Assembly (NCBI RefSeq): GCF_002836515.1
Contig: NZ_PJBC01000004.1
Span: 248,001 to 312,000 of the forward strand
Source of the DNA: Pseudomonas sp. Choline-02u-1
GTDB taxonomy: Bacteria; Pseudomonadota; Gammaproteobacteria; Pseudomonadales; Pseudomonadaceae
Reading direction: 5' to 3'
DNA length: 64,000 nt
Each line of letters opens with the position of its first letter. The stretch's first letter is position 1. Under the pieces are notes generated by a model. The model had not been told where the DNA came from. It did not search any database and saw only the letters and a list, made by a program, of their open reading frames with translations. Of the stretch, positions 44,705 through 51,529 are shown piece by piece. The position numbers were made by a program, and so were the translations under genes.

Positions 44705-44919
44705 GGCAGGCACTGACTTTATAGGTATAAAAACAAGAATTTAAATACCGTTAAAGCATATTGATATCACCCAAAAAACTATCCTGCAGGTTTGCCGGGA
44801 AGGAATAAGAAGGCTATTTTCCTTTGCGTTGTAGGACATATCTTTTTTTCACGAAAGACCTCCAAGGACCCACAGCTTTTGGCCAGACTCTCGGGCCATT
44901 CATCACAAGGAACAACAAC

Positions 44920-45012
44920 ATGGACGTAAAAGTGCCGCAGCGGCTGGATCCGCAGGACATCTTGAAATTGCTGAGGGCGCTGCGCCGGGCCTTGAAAACG
45001 CGGGTGGCCTGA
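44920..45012 (+). CDS. Orphan 30-residue ORF
   Basis: A short frame begins MDVKVPQRLD and continues PQDILKLLRALRRALKTR, ending VA before a TGA. AAGGA sits eight bases before the ATG. The predicted product is a highly basic amphipathic helix. It stands alone on the plus strand between two minus-strand operons and is closed by a REP pair. It is loosely similar in layout (Pro, then a basic Leu/Arg helix) to the sfnB leader ORF. Translation is plausible from the ribosome site, but expression and function are unknown. Confidence 0.45.
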   Translation: MDVKVPQRLDPQDILKLLRALRRALKTRVA

Positions 45013-45026
45013 AGCAAGGGCCAGAT

Positions 45027-45106
45027 CAAAAGATCGCAGCCTTCGGCAGCTCCTACAGGAGACCGCATTCCCCTGTAGGAGCTGCCGAAGGCTGCGATCT
45101 TTTCTC
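45027..45106. repeat. REP pair, family A
   Basis: GATCGCAGCCTTCGGCAGCTCC and its complete inverted copy TAGGAGCTGCCGAAGGCTGCGATC; among the best-preserved pairs in the window. Confidence 0.9.
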
Positions 45107-45116
45107 TAAAAAGCAC

Positions 45117-45155
45117 AAAAACGCCGATGACCATCACTGGCCATCGGCGTTTTCA
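45117..45155. terminator. Bidirectional intrinsic terminator
   Basis: AAAACGCCGATG and CCATCGGCGTTTT arms flank an 11-base loop. Oligo-A and oligo-T at the two ends let it terminate metQ on the minus strand and the small ORF on the plus strand. Confidence 0.85.
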
Positions 45156-45175
45156 TATCGGAACGAAGCGTCAGA

Positions 45176-45973
45176 TCAGAACGCCGGCAACACCGCGCCG
45201 CTGTACTTCTTCTCGATGAACGCTTTGACTTCCGGGCTGGTCAGCGCTTTGGCCAGTTTCTGGATCGCGTCGCTGTTCTTGTTGTCCTCGCGGGCAACGA
45301 GGAAGTTCACGTACGGCGAGTCAGCGCCTTCGATCACCAGCGCATCTTTCTGCGGATTAAGCTTGGCTTCCAGCGCGTAGTTGGTGTTGATCATGTCCAG
45401 ATCAACTTCTTTCAGCACGCGCGGCAGCAGGGCCGATTCCAGTTCCTTGAACTTGAAGTTGTGCGGGTTCTTGGCGATGTCTTTCGGCGTGGCCAGAGCG
45501 TTTTTCGGATCTTTCAGTTCGATCAGGCCAGCCTTCTGCAACAGGATGAGTGCGCGGCCGCTGTTGCTGCCTTCGTTGGGGATGGCGATGGTCGCGCCGT
45601 CCGGCAGTTCAGCCAGGGTCTTGTACTTGCTCGAGTAGCCACCGAACGGTTCAACATGAACGCCCTGCACGGTCACCAGATACTTGGATTTATCGTCCTT
45701 GTATTTGCCCTGGTTGAAGCTGTTCAGGTAGGGCAGGGTCTGGAAATAGTTGGCATCCAGACGCTTCTCGCCAACCTGTACGTTCGGTTGCACGTAGTCG
45801 GTGAAAACCTTGATCTCCAGATCCACGCCTTCTTTGGCCAGGGTCGGTTTGATCAGCTCAAGGATTTCAGCGTGGGGCACCGGCGTCGCGGCAACCACCA
45901 GTTTCTCACCGGCGTTGGCGAAAGAAGCCGTCAGCGCAGCCGCCAATGCGGTAAACAACAGAACCTTTTTCAT
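45176..45973 (-). CDS. Second MetQ/NlpA-family substrate-binding protein
   Basis: Periplasmic binding protein of 265 residues, paralogous to the one at 30.9 kb. The signal peptide MKKVLLFTALAAALTASFANA has no lipobox. Core: VVAATPVPHAEILELIKPTLAKEGVDLEI, FTDYVQPNVQVGEKRLDANYFQTLPYL and IAIPNEGSNSGRALILLQKAGLI. No permease or ATPase gene is adjacent, so it must use a transporter encoded elsewhere, perhaps the MetNI at 31.7 kb. The sulfate-ester cluster upstream suggests induction under sulfur starvation. Confidence 0.87.
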   Translation of the reverse strand: MKKVLLFTALAAALTASFANAGEKLVVAATPVPHAEILELIKPTLAKEGVDLEIKVFTDYVQPNVQVGEKRLDANYFQTLPYLNSFNQGKYKDDKSKYLVTVQGVHVEPFGGYSSKYKTLAELPDGATIAIPNEGSNSGRALILLQKAGLIELKDPKNALATPKDIAKNPHNFKFKELESALLPRVLKEVDLDMINTNYALEAKLNPQKDALVIEGADSPYVNFLVAREDNKNSDAIQKLAKALTSPEVKAFIEKKYSGAVLPAF

Positions 45974-46140
45974 GCAGTGTCCTTATCGAAAATCACGGTC
46001 GTCAGCGACGACGGCATTTAATACGTGTGCCAGTGAAGTGATATCGCTGGCGTGAGGCGGACAATACCCGGATTTTTTATTCCCGGACAATAACGTTTAT
46101 TCAGCTTCATATTCCATTTTGTTCATGTTGAAGAAAGTGT

Positions 46141-47073
46141 TCACACCGCCTCGCTCAAGCGAATCAGCCAATCTTTCAAGGTCTTACGCTCTGCACTGCT
46201 ACCACCTGTATGGGTCTGCCTGACCAGACGTTCGATCTGAACCTGCGGCGCAGACGCGTCAGGCAGGTTCAGATGTTCCGGCAGGATCTCGTCGCCGGTG
46301 CTGACCAGCAGGGCAAAGTGGATGACGTTTTCCAGTTCGCGAGTGTTGCCCGGCCAGCTGTGTTGTTCGAGTACATGCTGAGCGGCTTCGCTGATCAGCG
46401 GCACGGGCAAGTCCAGACGCTGGCTGTAGATGCCAAGGAAATACTCGGCCAGCGAGAGGATGTCGCCGGTGCGCACGCGCAACGCCGGCAGCTCCAGATG
46501 ACCTTCGCTGAGGTAGTGATAGAGTCGCTCGTGGAATTTCCCGGCATCCACAGCCTGGGCCAGATCGATGCTGGTCGCCGCAACCAGGCGTACATCCACC
46601 GGACTTGGCTGATGCGCACCGACACGGGTGACTTCGTGGTTTTCCAATGCCGCGAGCAATTTGACCTGGATCGGCAGCGGCAAGTCGCCGATTTCGTCGA
46701 GGTACAACGTGCCGCCATTGGCCGAACCAAACCAGCCGGCGCGACTGCTGGCCGAACCGCTATGACTGCCGGCGGCGTAGCCGAACAGTTCGGCGTCGGC
46801 GTAGGTCGGGCTGATCGCGCCGCAGTTCACCGAAACGAACAGACCGCTGCGGTCACTGGCGCGATGGATATGCCGGGCGAGCAACTCCTTGCCCGTGCCG
46901 GTCTCGCCACGGATCAAAATCGAGATCGAGCGCGGTGCCAGTTGCTCCAGCTCTTCACGCAATTGCCGCGAGCGGGGATCGACAAACACCAGCGCTTTGG
47001 CGCGAATGCTCAGGGGGCTTTTTTCCGCATCGGGAAAGGTCAGCAAGGGCTGACCGAAGGTTTCCAAACTCAT
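46141..47073 (-). CDS. Sigma-54 activator-like AAA+ protein with atypical loop and no HTH
   Basis: AAA+ protein of 310 residues. It keeps the enhancer-binding fold: Walker A GETGTGKE (56-63), ELFGYAAG, Walker B GGTLYLDEIGD (120-130) and sensor II WPGNTRELENV (240-250). However, the sigma-54 contact loop, normally GAFTGA, reads GSHSGS (102-107). The C-terminus stops at DWLIRLSEAV without a Fis-type helix-turn-helix. So it may be a partner or antagonist of another activator rather than a normal one. It follows the RBBP9-type hydrolase gene with a 51-bp gap. Confidence 0.82.
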   Translation of the reverse strand: MSLETFGQPLLTFPDAEKSPLSIRAKALVFVDPRSRQLREELEQLAPRSISILIRGETGTGKELLARHIHRASDRSGLFVSVNCGAISPTYADAELFGYAAGSHSGSASSRAGWFGSANGGTLYLDEIGDLPLPIQVKLLAALENHEVTRVGAHQPSPVDVRLVAATSIDLAQAVDAGKFHERLYHYLSEGHLELPALRVRTGDILSLAEYFLGIYSQRLDLPVPLISEAAQHVLEQHSWPGNTRELENVIHFALLVSTGDEILPEHLNLPDASAPQVQIERLVRQTHTGGSSAERKTLKDWLIRLSEAV

Positions 47074-47124
47074 GGCAGGCTCCCGCCCAAAACCGCCAGC
47101 CGACGGGGGCGTTGAATAATAAGG

Positions 47125-47706
47125 TCAGGCGCGACGGCGGGCGTGGTGTTCCAAGCGGTTTTGCAGGCGATAGAGGTAGGCAAACCCCTGCTCCCAACGC
47201 TGATGCCCGGACTTGACGTTGATGTGCCCGGCCCCGGCAAGAATCCCCGCCTCCGCGCCCCAGTCGCGCGCCAGTTCCAATGCGCGAGGCGCACTGACGG
47301 CGGCGTCGTTGTCGGAGCTGACGACCTGAGTGGGGAACGGCAACAGACCCGTCGGAATCGGTGCGAAGTTGCGCAGCGCCGGTGCGCACGCAGGACGCTC
47401 GACATCGGCCGGCGCGACCAGCAACGCCCCACGCACCTGACGCAGGTATTGCAGCGGCGCAGTCGCCGCCCAGTGGGCGACGGTGATGCAGCCGAGACTA
47501 TGAGCGATCAGGATCACCGGTGTGCTGTCGGCGGCAATCGCTTCGGCCAGCGCGGCGACCCAGTCCTCACGGCGCGGCGCCAGCCAATCGGCCTGCTCGA
47601 CCCGCGCGCTGTTCGGCAGGCTGTTCTGCCAATGGGTTTGCCAATGATCTTCTGGCGATCCTTGCCAGCCCGGCACAATCAGGTAGCGGATTGATTCGTT
47701 GCGCAT
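47125..47706 (-). CDS. RBBP9/YdeN-family alpha/beta hydrolase
   Basis: Small serine hydrolase of 193 residues. The nucleophile elbow is AHSLG with Ser70; the probable catalytic Asp is in VVSSDNDAAVS and the His in GAGHINVKSGH. The N-terminus YLIVPGWQGSPEDHWQTHW is characteristic of the family. AGGAG precedes the ATG. It is upstream of the AAA+ protein on the same strand. The substrate is unknown; the sulfur cluster suggests an ester-like compound, which is inference only. Confidence 0.85.
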   Translation of the reverse strand: MRNESIRYLIVPGWQGSPEDHWQTHWQNSLPNSARVEQADWLAPRREDWVAALAEAIAADSTPVILIAHSLGCITVAHWAATAPLQYLRQVRGALLVAPADVERPACAPALRNFAPIPTGLLPFPTQVVSSDNDAAVSAPRALELARDWGAEAGILAGAGHINVKSGHQRWEQGFAYLYRLQNRLEHHARRRA

Positions 47707-47855
47707 GGGGAGCTCTCCTGCGTCGTGTCTGTTCCGGGTCGAGTATAGGGAGATGAGATATATCCGTTAAGGAATAATAAGCTATTTATTAATATCTGAA
47801 TTGAATATAAGGAACCGTGTAGGGGCGGTGCCTGGCGGGACAAAAGTTGCGGAAT

Positions 47856-47891
47856 AAAAAAAGGGCCGCACCCTGCCAAGGAGACGGCCCC
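47856..47891 (-). terminator. Terminator of the tonB-exbBD operon
   Basis: Read on the minus strand, a GGGCCG and CGGCCC stem with a 16-base loop is followed by a run of seven T, 17 bases beyond the exbD stop. Confidence 0.75.
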
Positions 47892-47907
47892 GGAAAAACA
47901 AAATCTG

Positions 47908-48309
47908 TCACCGCGCAGTGATCACCGACAACTTGGTGATCCCGGCCCGTTCGATCGAAGCCATGGCTCGCGCCACTTCGCCGTAATTCACCCCATCATC
48001 GGCCTGCAACTGCACGCGCACTTGCGGGTCCTTCGCTTTGGCCGACTTGAGGTTGAATTCGAGCAAGTCAGGCTGAATCTCGTCCTTGTTGATAAACAGC
48101 TTGCCGGCGCCGTCAATGCTCACCACCAGCGGATCCTTCTGCTCGACCGGCGCCACCGCTTCGGTCTTCGGCAGGTTGATCGGTATCGCATTGGTCAACA
48201 GCGGCGCGGTGACGATGAACACCACCAGCAGCACCAGCATCACGTCCACCAGCGGCGTCACGTTGATTTCGCTGAGCACCTCATCCGCGTCTTGCGTGGA
48301 GAAGGCCAT
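47908..48309 (-). CDS. exbD: Biopolymer transport protein ExbD
   Basis: Inner-membrane component of the proton-driven TonB energising complex, 133 residues. A single membrane segment at about 20-42 (PLVDVMLVLLVVFIVTAPLL) contains the essential Asp22. The periplasmic domain follows. One base separates its ATG from the exbB stop (TGATATG). It works with the adjacent ExbB and TonB. Confidence 0.93.
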   Translation of the reverse strand: MAFSTQDADEVLSEINVTPLVDVMLVLLVVFIVTAPLLTNAIPINLPKTEAVAPVEQKDPLVVSIDGAGKLFINKDEIQPDLLEFNLKSAKAKDPQVRVQLQADDGVNYGEVARAMASIERAGITKLSVITAR

Positions 48310-48310
48310 A

Positions 48311-49036
48311 TCAAGACGCCTCCTTCGCTTCTGCCGCGTTGCCCGGCGTCGCCACCTTGTGCGCGGTCGGGTGGATCAGTACGCGGAACGCACTCTTCTG
48401 CGCCAGGCTGTAGAAGTCGTGGGCGAAGTCATCGAGATCCGCCGCCGTCAGTTTCAGACGGCGCAGAAAGTAGTTGTAAACCAACACCGCCGGCACCGCG
48501 ACGGCAATACCCACGCCGGTCGCTACCAGTGCCGCACCGATCGGCCCGGCCACCGTTTCCAGGCTCGCTGAACCCGCCGCGCTGATCCCTTTCAACGCCT
48601 CCATGATTCCCCACACCGTGCCGAACAAACCAATGAACGGCGAGGTGCTGCCAATACTCGCGACCACCGCCAGGCCGGTTTCCAGCGAACGCCGTTCGCG
48701 GACGATCTGCTGGCGCAGGGCGCGCTCGAGGCGATCCTGATGGTTGATCGCCTGGCTCAGGTCATTCGCCGGCGGCGCCTCGCCCACCTGGATCGCCGCG
48801 TAACCGGCCTGCGCCACCCGCGCTGCGGCGCCGGGCTGGGTCTCGCTCAACTCTGCCGCGGAATCCAGACTCGACGCTGCCCAGAAACGTTTGTGAAAGC
48901 GCCGATCCTGCGCCTTCAGACGACCGAACTGCACAGCCTTGAGCAACGCCAGGCCCCAGGTGGCGACGGAAAAAACCACCAGCAGCCAGATCACCGCGCT
49001 TTCGATGGATTCCAGTGGAGATGCCAGTAACGTCAT
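48311..49036 (-). CDS. exbB: Biopolymer transport protein ExbB
   Basis: MotA/TolQ/ExbB proton-channel protein of 241 residues with membrane segments at about 12-30, 128-150 and 165-190. The hallmark is IGSTSPFIGLFGTVWGIMEAL and the glycine-rich IGAALVATGVGIAVAVPAVLVYNYF. It lies downstream of tonB with a 45-bp gap. The trio is dedicated to the neighbouring TonB-dependent receptor by position. Confidence 0.93.
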   Translation of the reverse strand: MTLLASPLESIESAVIWLLVVFSVATWGLALLKAVQFGRLKAQDRRFHKRFWAASSLDSAAELSETQPGAAARVAQAGYAAIQVGEAPPANDLSQAINHQDRLERALRQQIVRERRSLETGLAVVASIGSTSPFIGLFGTVWGIMEALKGISAAGSASLETVAGPIGAALVATGVGIAVAVPAVLVYNYFLRRLKLTAADLDDFAHDFYSLAQKSAFRVLIHPTAHKVATPGNAAEAKEAS

Positions 49037-49081
49037 GATGTGTTCCCTCGTGTAAACATTTCGCGCGAATTTGGTTTCGGT

Positions 49082-49891
49082 TTAATGAATCTTGAAATCG
49101 ATAGGCACGCTGACCCAGCCGTCCTGGGCGACATCACCCTGCTTGGCCGGAACGAAACTCCAGCGCTTGACGGCATTCAGCGCCGCGTCGTCGAGCTGCT
49201 GCCGACCGCTGCTTTTGGCTATCTGGATCTCCCCCGGCTTACCACTGGCCAACACATGCACCCGTAACAACACCATGCCTTCCCAACCGCGCCGCTGGGC
49301 CAGCGACGGATATTCCGGTGCCGGGTTTTTCAGATACGCAGCGTTGGCTGAAGCCGGAGTGACGGGCGCTGGTGCTGGTGGCGCAGGAGGCGCTGGCGCG
49401 GCGACCGGGGCTGCCGGTTTCGCTGGCGCTGGCGGCTGCTCTAGTGCCTTGGGCGCGGGTTTGGGCGGCGGTTTCACCACCGGTTTGGGTTTGGCGATCG
49501 GCTTGGGCGGCGGCGGTTTTACCGCCAATTCCTCTTCCATCGGCGGTGGCGGTTCGACCACCGGCGCCTGTGGTGGCGGCGCAACAACCGGCGGCGCTGG
49601 CGGAGCCGGACGCGAAAACTCGATGCTCATCGGCGGAATTTCCGGCGGCACCACCGGCAGCGCTGGCGTTGGTTTCTGGCTGACCCAGTAAATCACCGCG
49701 CCATGCACGACCAATGCGAGCACACCGAGCAGAAGGGTTTCGCGCCGACTCAAAATGCCCTTGGGTGCACGCTGCAAACGCAACTGCCCCAACGGCACCC
49801 GGTGCGGCCGGCCAAGATCGACCAGTTCGCCACCCGGCGTTGGCCGCCACAGCAAATCCCCTGCGCTGGCGACGGTCTGGACATTGCCCAT
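49082..49891 (-). CDS. tonB: TonB energy transducer
   Basis: TonB-family protein of 269 residues that links the ExbBD proton motor to outer-membrane receptors. The cytoplasmic N-terminal part is unusually long (about 48 residues) before the single anchor LLLGVLALVVHGAVIYWV. A long Pro/Lys/Ala-rich spacer (about 75-190, PPPPKPIAKPKPVVKPPPKP) follows, then the C-terminal TonB domain with NPAPEYPSLAQRRGWEGMVLLRV and AVKRWSFVPAKQGD. First gene of tonB-exbB-exbD. Confidence 0.92.
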   Translation of the reverse strand: MGNVQTVASAGDLLWRPTPGGELVDLGRPHRVPLGQLRLQRAPKGILSRRETLLLGVLALVVHGAVIYWVSQKPTPALPVVPPEIPPMSIEFSRPAPPAPPVVAPPPQAPVVEPPPPMEEELAVKPPPPKPIAKPKPVVKPPPKPAPKALEQPPAPAKPAAPVAAPAPPAPPAPAPVTPASANAAYLKNPAPEYPSLAQRRGWEGMVLLRVHVLASGKPGEIQIAKSSGRQQLDDAALNAVKRWSFVPAKQGDVAQDGWVSVPIDFKIH

Positions 49892-50162
49892 TGTTCAACT
49901 CCCTGCGGTCTCTTTCGTTCTACTAATCAAAGCGATCGACTTGCCCTTCGTAATGCCCCCACGGCGTAGTCGACGGGATCATCATTGGCTGTGGACGCTT
50001 ATCACCGAAAGTAATCTTTGACGTTATGTATAGACCTTCGAGGAATATACAAAATGCCTTTTTTACCGAGGCCGCGCGCCACAAGGGCTGCAGCAACCGA
50101 CGACAAATCGCATGCTTTTACGGCATGAAAAGTATTCGTTCACGGCATTCATCCGCGCTCGT
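49892..50162. other. Promoter region of the tonB operon
   Basis: About 270 bp between the arylsulfotransferase stop and tonB, both on the minus strand. It is AT-rich in the middle (GTATAGACC, AATATACAAAA). No gene, REP or clear hairpin terminator is visible. Confidence 0.4.
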
Positions 50163-51506
50163 TTAACGACTGGCATTGGTTTGCCGGACGCCGACGGTAG
50201 GCGCGATCACTGCAGTTTCCGAGCGCGGCGTACCGGTCGGCACCCAGTCATAGCTCACTGGCAACGCTCGATATACCCAATTGCTGATCGCGTCACTGCC
50301 CGGCGCTTTGCCCAGATAAGGGCTGACGTACTCCCAGACGTTTTCACCGCTGGCGGTGACTTGGAAAAATCGGCCATTCATGCCTTCGTCGATCAAGGTG
50401 TTGCCGTTGGGCAAACGCCGCGCGCTGCTGATGAACGAGCTATAGAACGCCCAGCCCGGCTGCTTCGAATTGGCCGCGCTGTACTGCCAGACGATCTGGT
50501 TTTGCTGCGGGTCGATTTCCAGCACCCGTGAACCGGATATCAAGCCGAGGGTGACGTTCGGATAGCCCGCCGAACCCTGGTTATCGAACACCAGCAGATT
50601 GCCGGCGCCAGGCAGTCCGGCGGGGATGATGTGCGCGTCGTGCTGACCGACGAACTGATCGACCGGGCGCGGCAGTTTCTGCGCGGTTTTCGGATTGATC
50701 AGCGGCAGGTTCGGCCCCAGTCGCCAGACCACTTTGCCGCTGTTTTTATCGATGATGGCGATGAAGTTGGCGTTGCGTGAATCGATCAACAGATTGTCCG
50801 GGCTGAAGCGCTTGTCACCGGCGTCGAACCACTTGTTCGGCCCGACCAGACTGAGGTTGTTGATGTGCAGGTAATCCGGGTTGTCACTGGCGCGCACCAG
50901 TTTCAACTGCTCGGCACTGAAGCCGAATTCGCCCAGATGTTCCGAGGCGAGCCACTGCCATTTCACTGCGCCGTCGGGGCTGACTTCGTAGATTACATCG
51001 TCGATGACTTCGGGCGTCTTGAAGCCATTGACCTTGTGCACTTTGTTCGCCAGCACCACGGTGTTGCCATTGCTCAAGCGGCGTTGGTCGTGATGCTGCT
51101 GCGCCGCCCCACCGGGTGCCTTGTCGCCCCACTGCCAGACGACTTTGCCGTCCCAGTCGAGTTCGCCGACGCTCTGATTGCCCAAGCCATTGCCCGCCGA
51201 GCCGAGCTTGCCGGGATCCTTGTCACTCAATTGCAGCAGTACGTGGCCGCGTTTACCGCCGACCAGTTGCGGGTCGATGATGGCTGAAGGGAAACCGGCC
51301 TGCGCCCAGGTTTTCACTTCGTTGCCATTCATGTCGATCAGGTGCGTCTGCTTGTCGGCGCCGCTGAAGATCACGTACTGGTTGAACGCCTTGTCCGGGT
51401 CATAACGGGTGACGCCGGTCGGGTACACACTGGGCGCGGCGAAGGCGCCGCTGCTCAGGACTGCGCCGGATAACAGCAGAGGTAAAACGCTTTTGATGGG
51501 CAACAT
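50163..51506 (-). CDS. Arylsulfate sulfotransferase-like protein
   Basis: Periplasmic ASST-family enzyme of 447 residues. A Sec signal peptide ends SGAFA at about 23. The beta-propeller pattern is evident in repeated blades such as GELDWDGKVVWQWGD, YEVSPDGAVKWQWLAS, DKNSGKVVWRLGP and EIDPQQNQIVWQYSA. QQHHDQRRLSNGNTVVLAN carries the His motif, and QHDAHIIP is typical of the active-site His region. It transfers sulfate from aryl sulfate esters to phenolic acceptors. It lies 23 bases after the TonB-dependent receptor, so the two are an operon. A homologue was reported in the P. putida S-313 sulfate-ester locus. Confidence 0.87.
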   Translation of the reverse strand: MLPIKSVLPLLLSGAVLSSGAFAAPSVYPTGVTRYDPDKAFNQYVIFSGADKQTHLIDMNGNEVKTWAQAGFPSAIIDPQLVGGKRGHVLLQLSDKDPGKLGSAGNGLGNQSVGELDWDGKVVWQWGDKAPGGAAQQHHDQRRLSNGNTVVLANKVHKVNGFKTPEVIDDVIYEVSPDGAVKWQWLASEHLGEFGFSAEQLKLVRASDNPDYLHINNLSLVGPNKWFDAGDKRFSPDNLLIDSRNANFIAIIDKNSGKVVWRLGPNLPLINPKTAQKLPRPVDQFVGQHDAHIIPAGLPGAGNLLVFDNQGSAGYPNVTLGLISGSRVLEIDPQQNQIVWQYSAANSKQPGWAFYSSFISSARRLPNGNTLIDEGMNGRFFQVTASGENVWEYVSPYLGKAPGSDAISNWVYRALPVSYDWVPTGTPRSETAVIAPTVGVRQTNASR

Positions 51507-51529
51507 GGTGCAGCTCCTTGAAAGCTCGA

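Noticed and set aside
46022..46048. Possible sigma-54 promoter (TGGCAC followed by TTAAAT) upstream of the second metQ
   Set aside because: The -12 element lacks the essential GC dinucleotide, so the match is too poor despite the nearby sigma-54 activator-like gene.
46058..46092. Direct repeat CGGACAATA, 26 bp apart
   Set aside because: Only nine bases long with no dyad or context to support an operator; kept as a coincidence.
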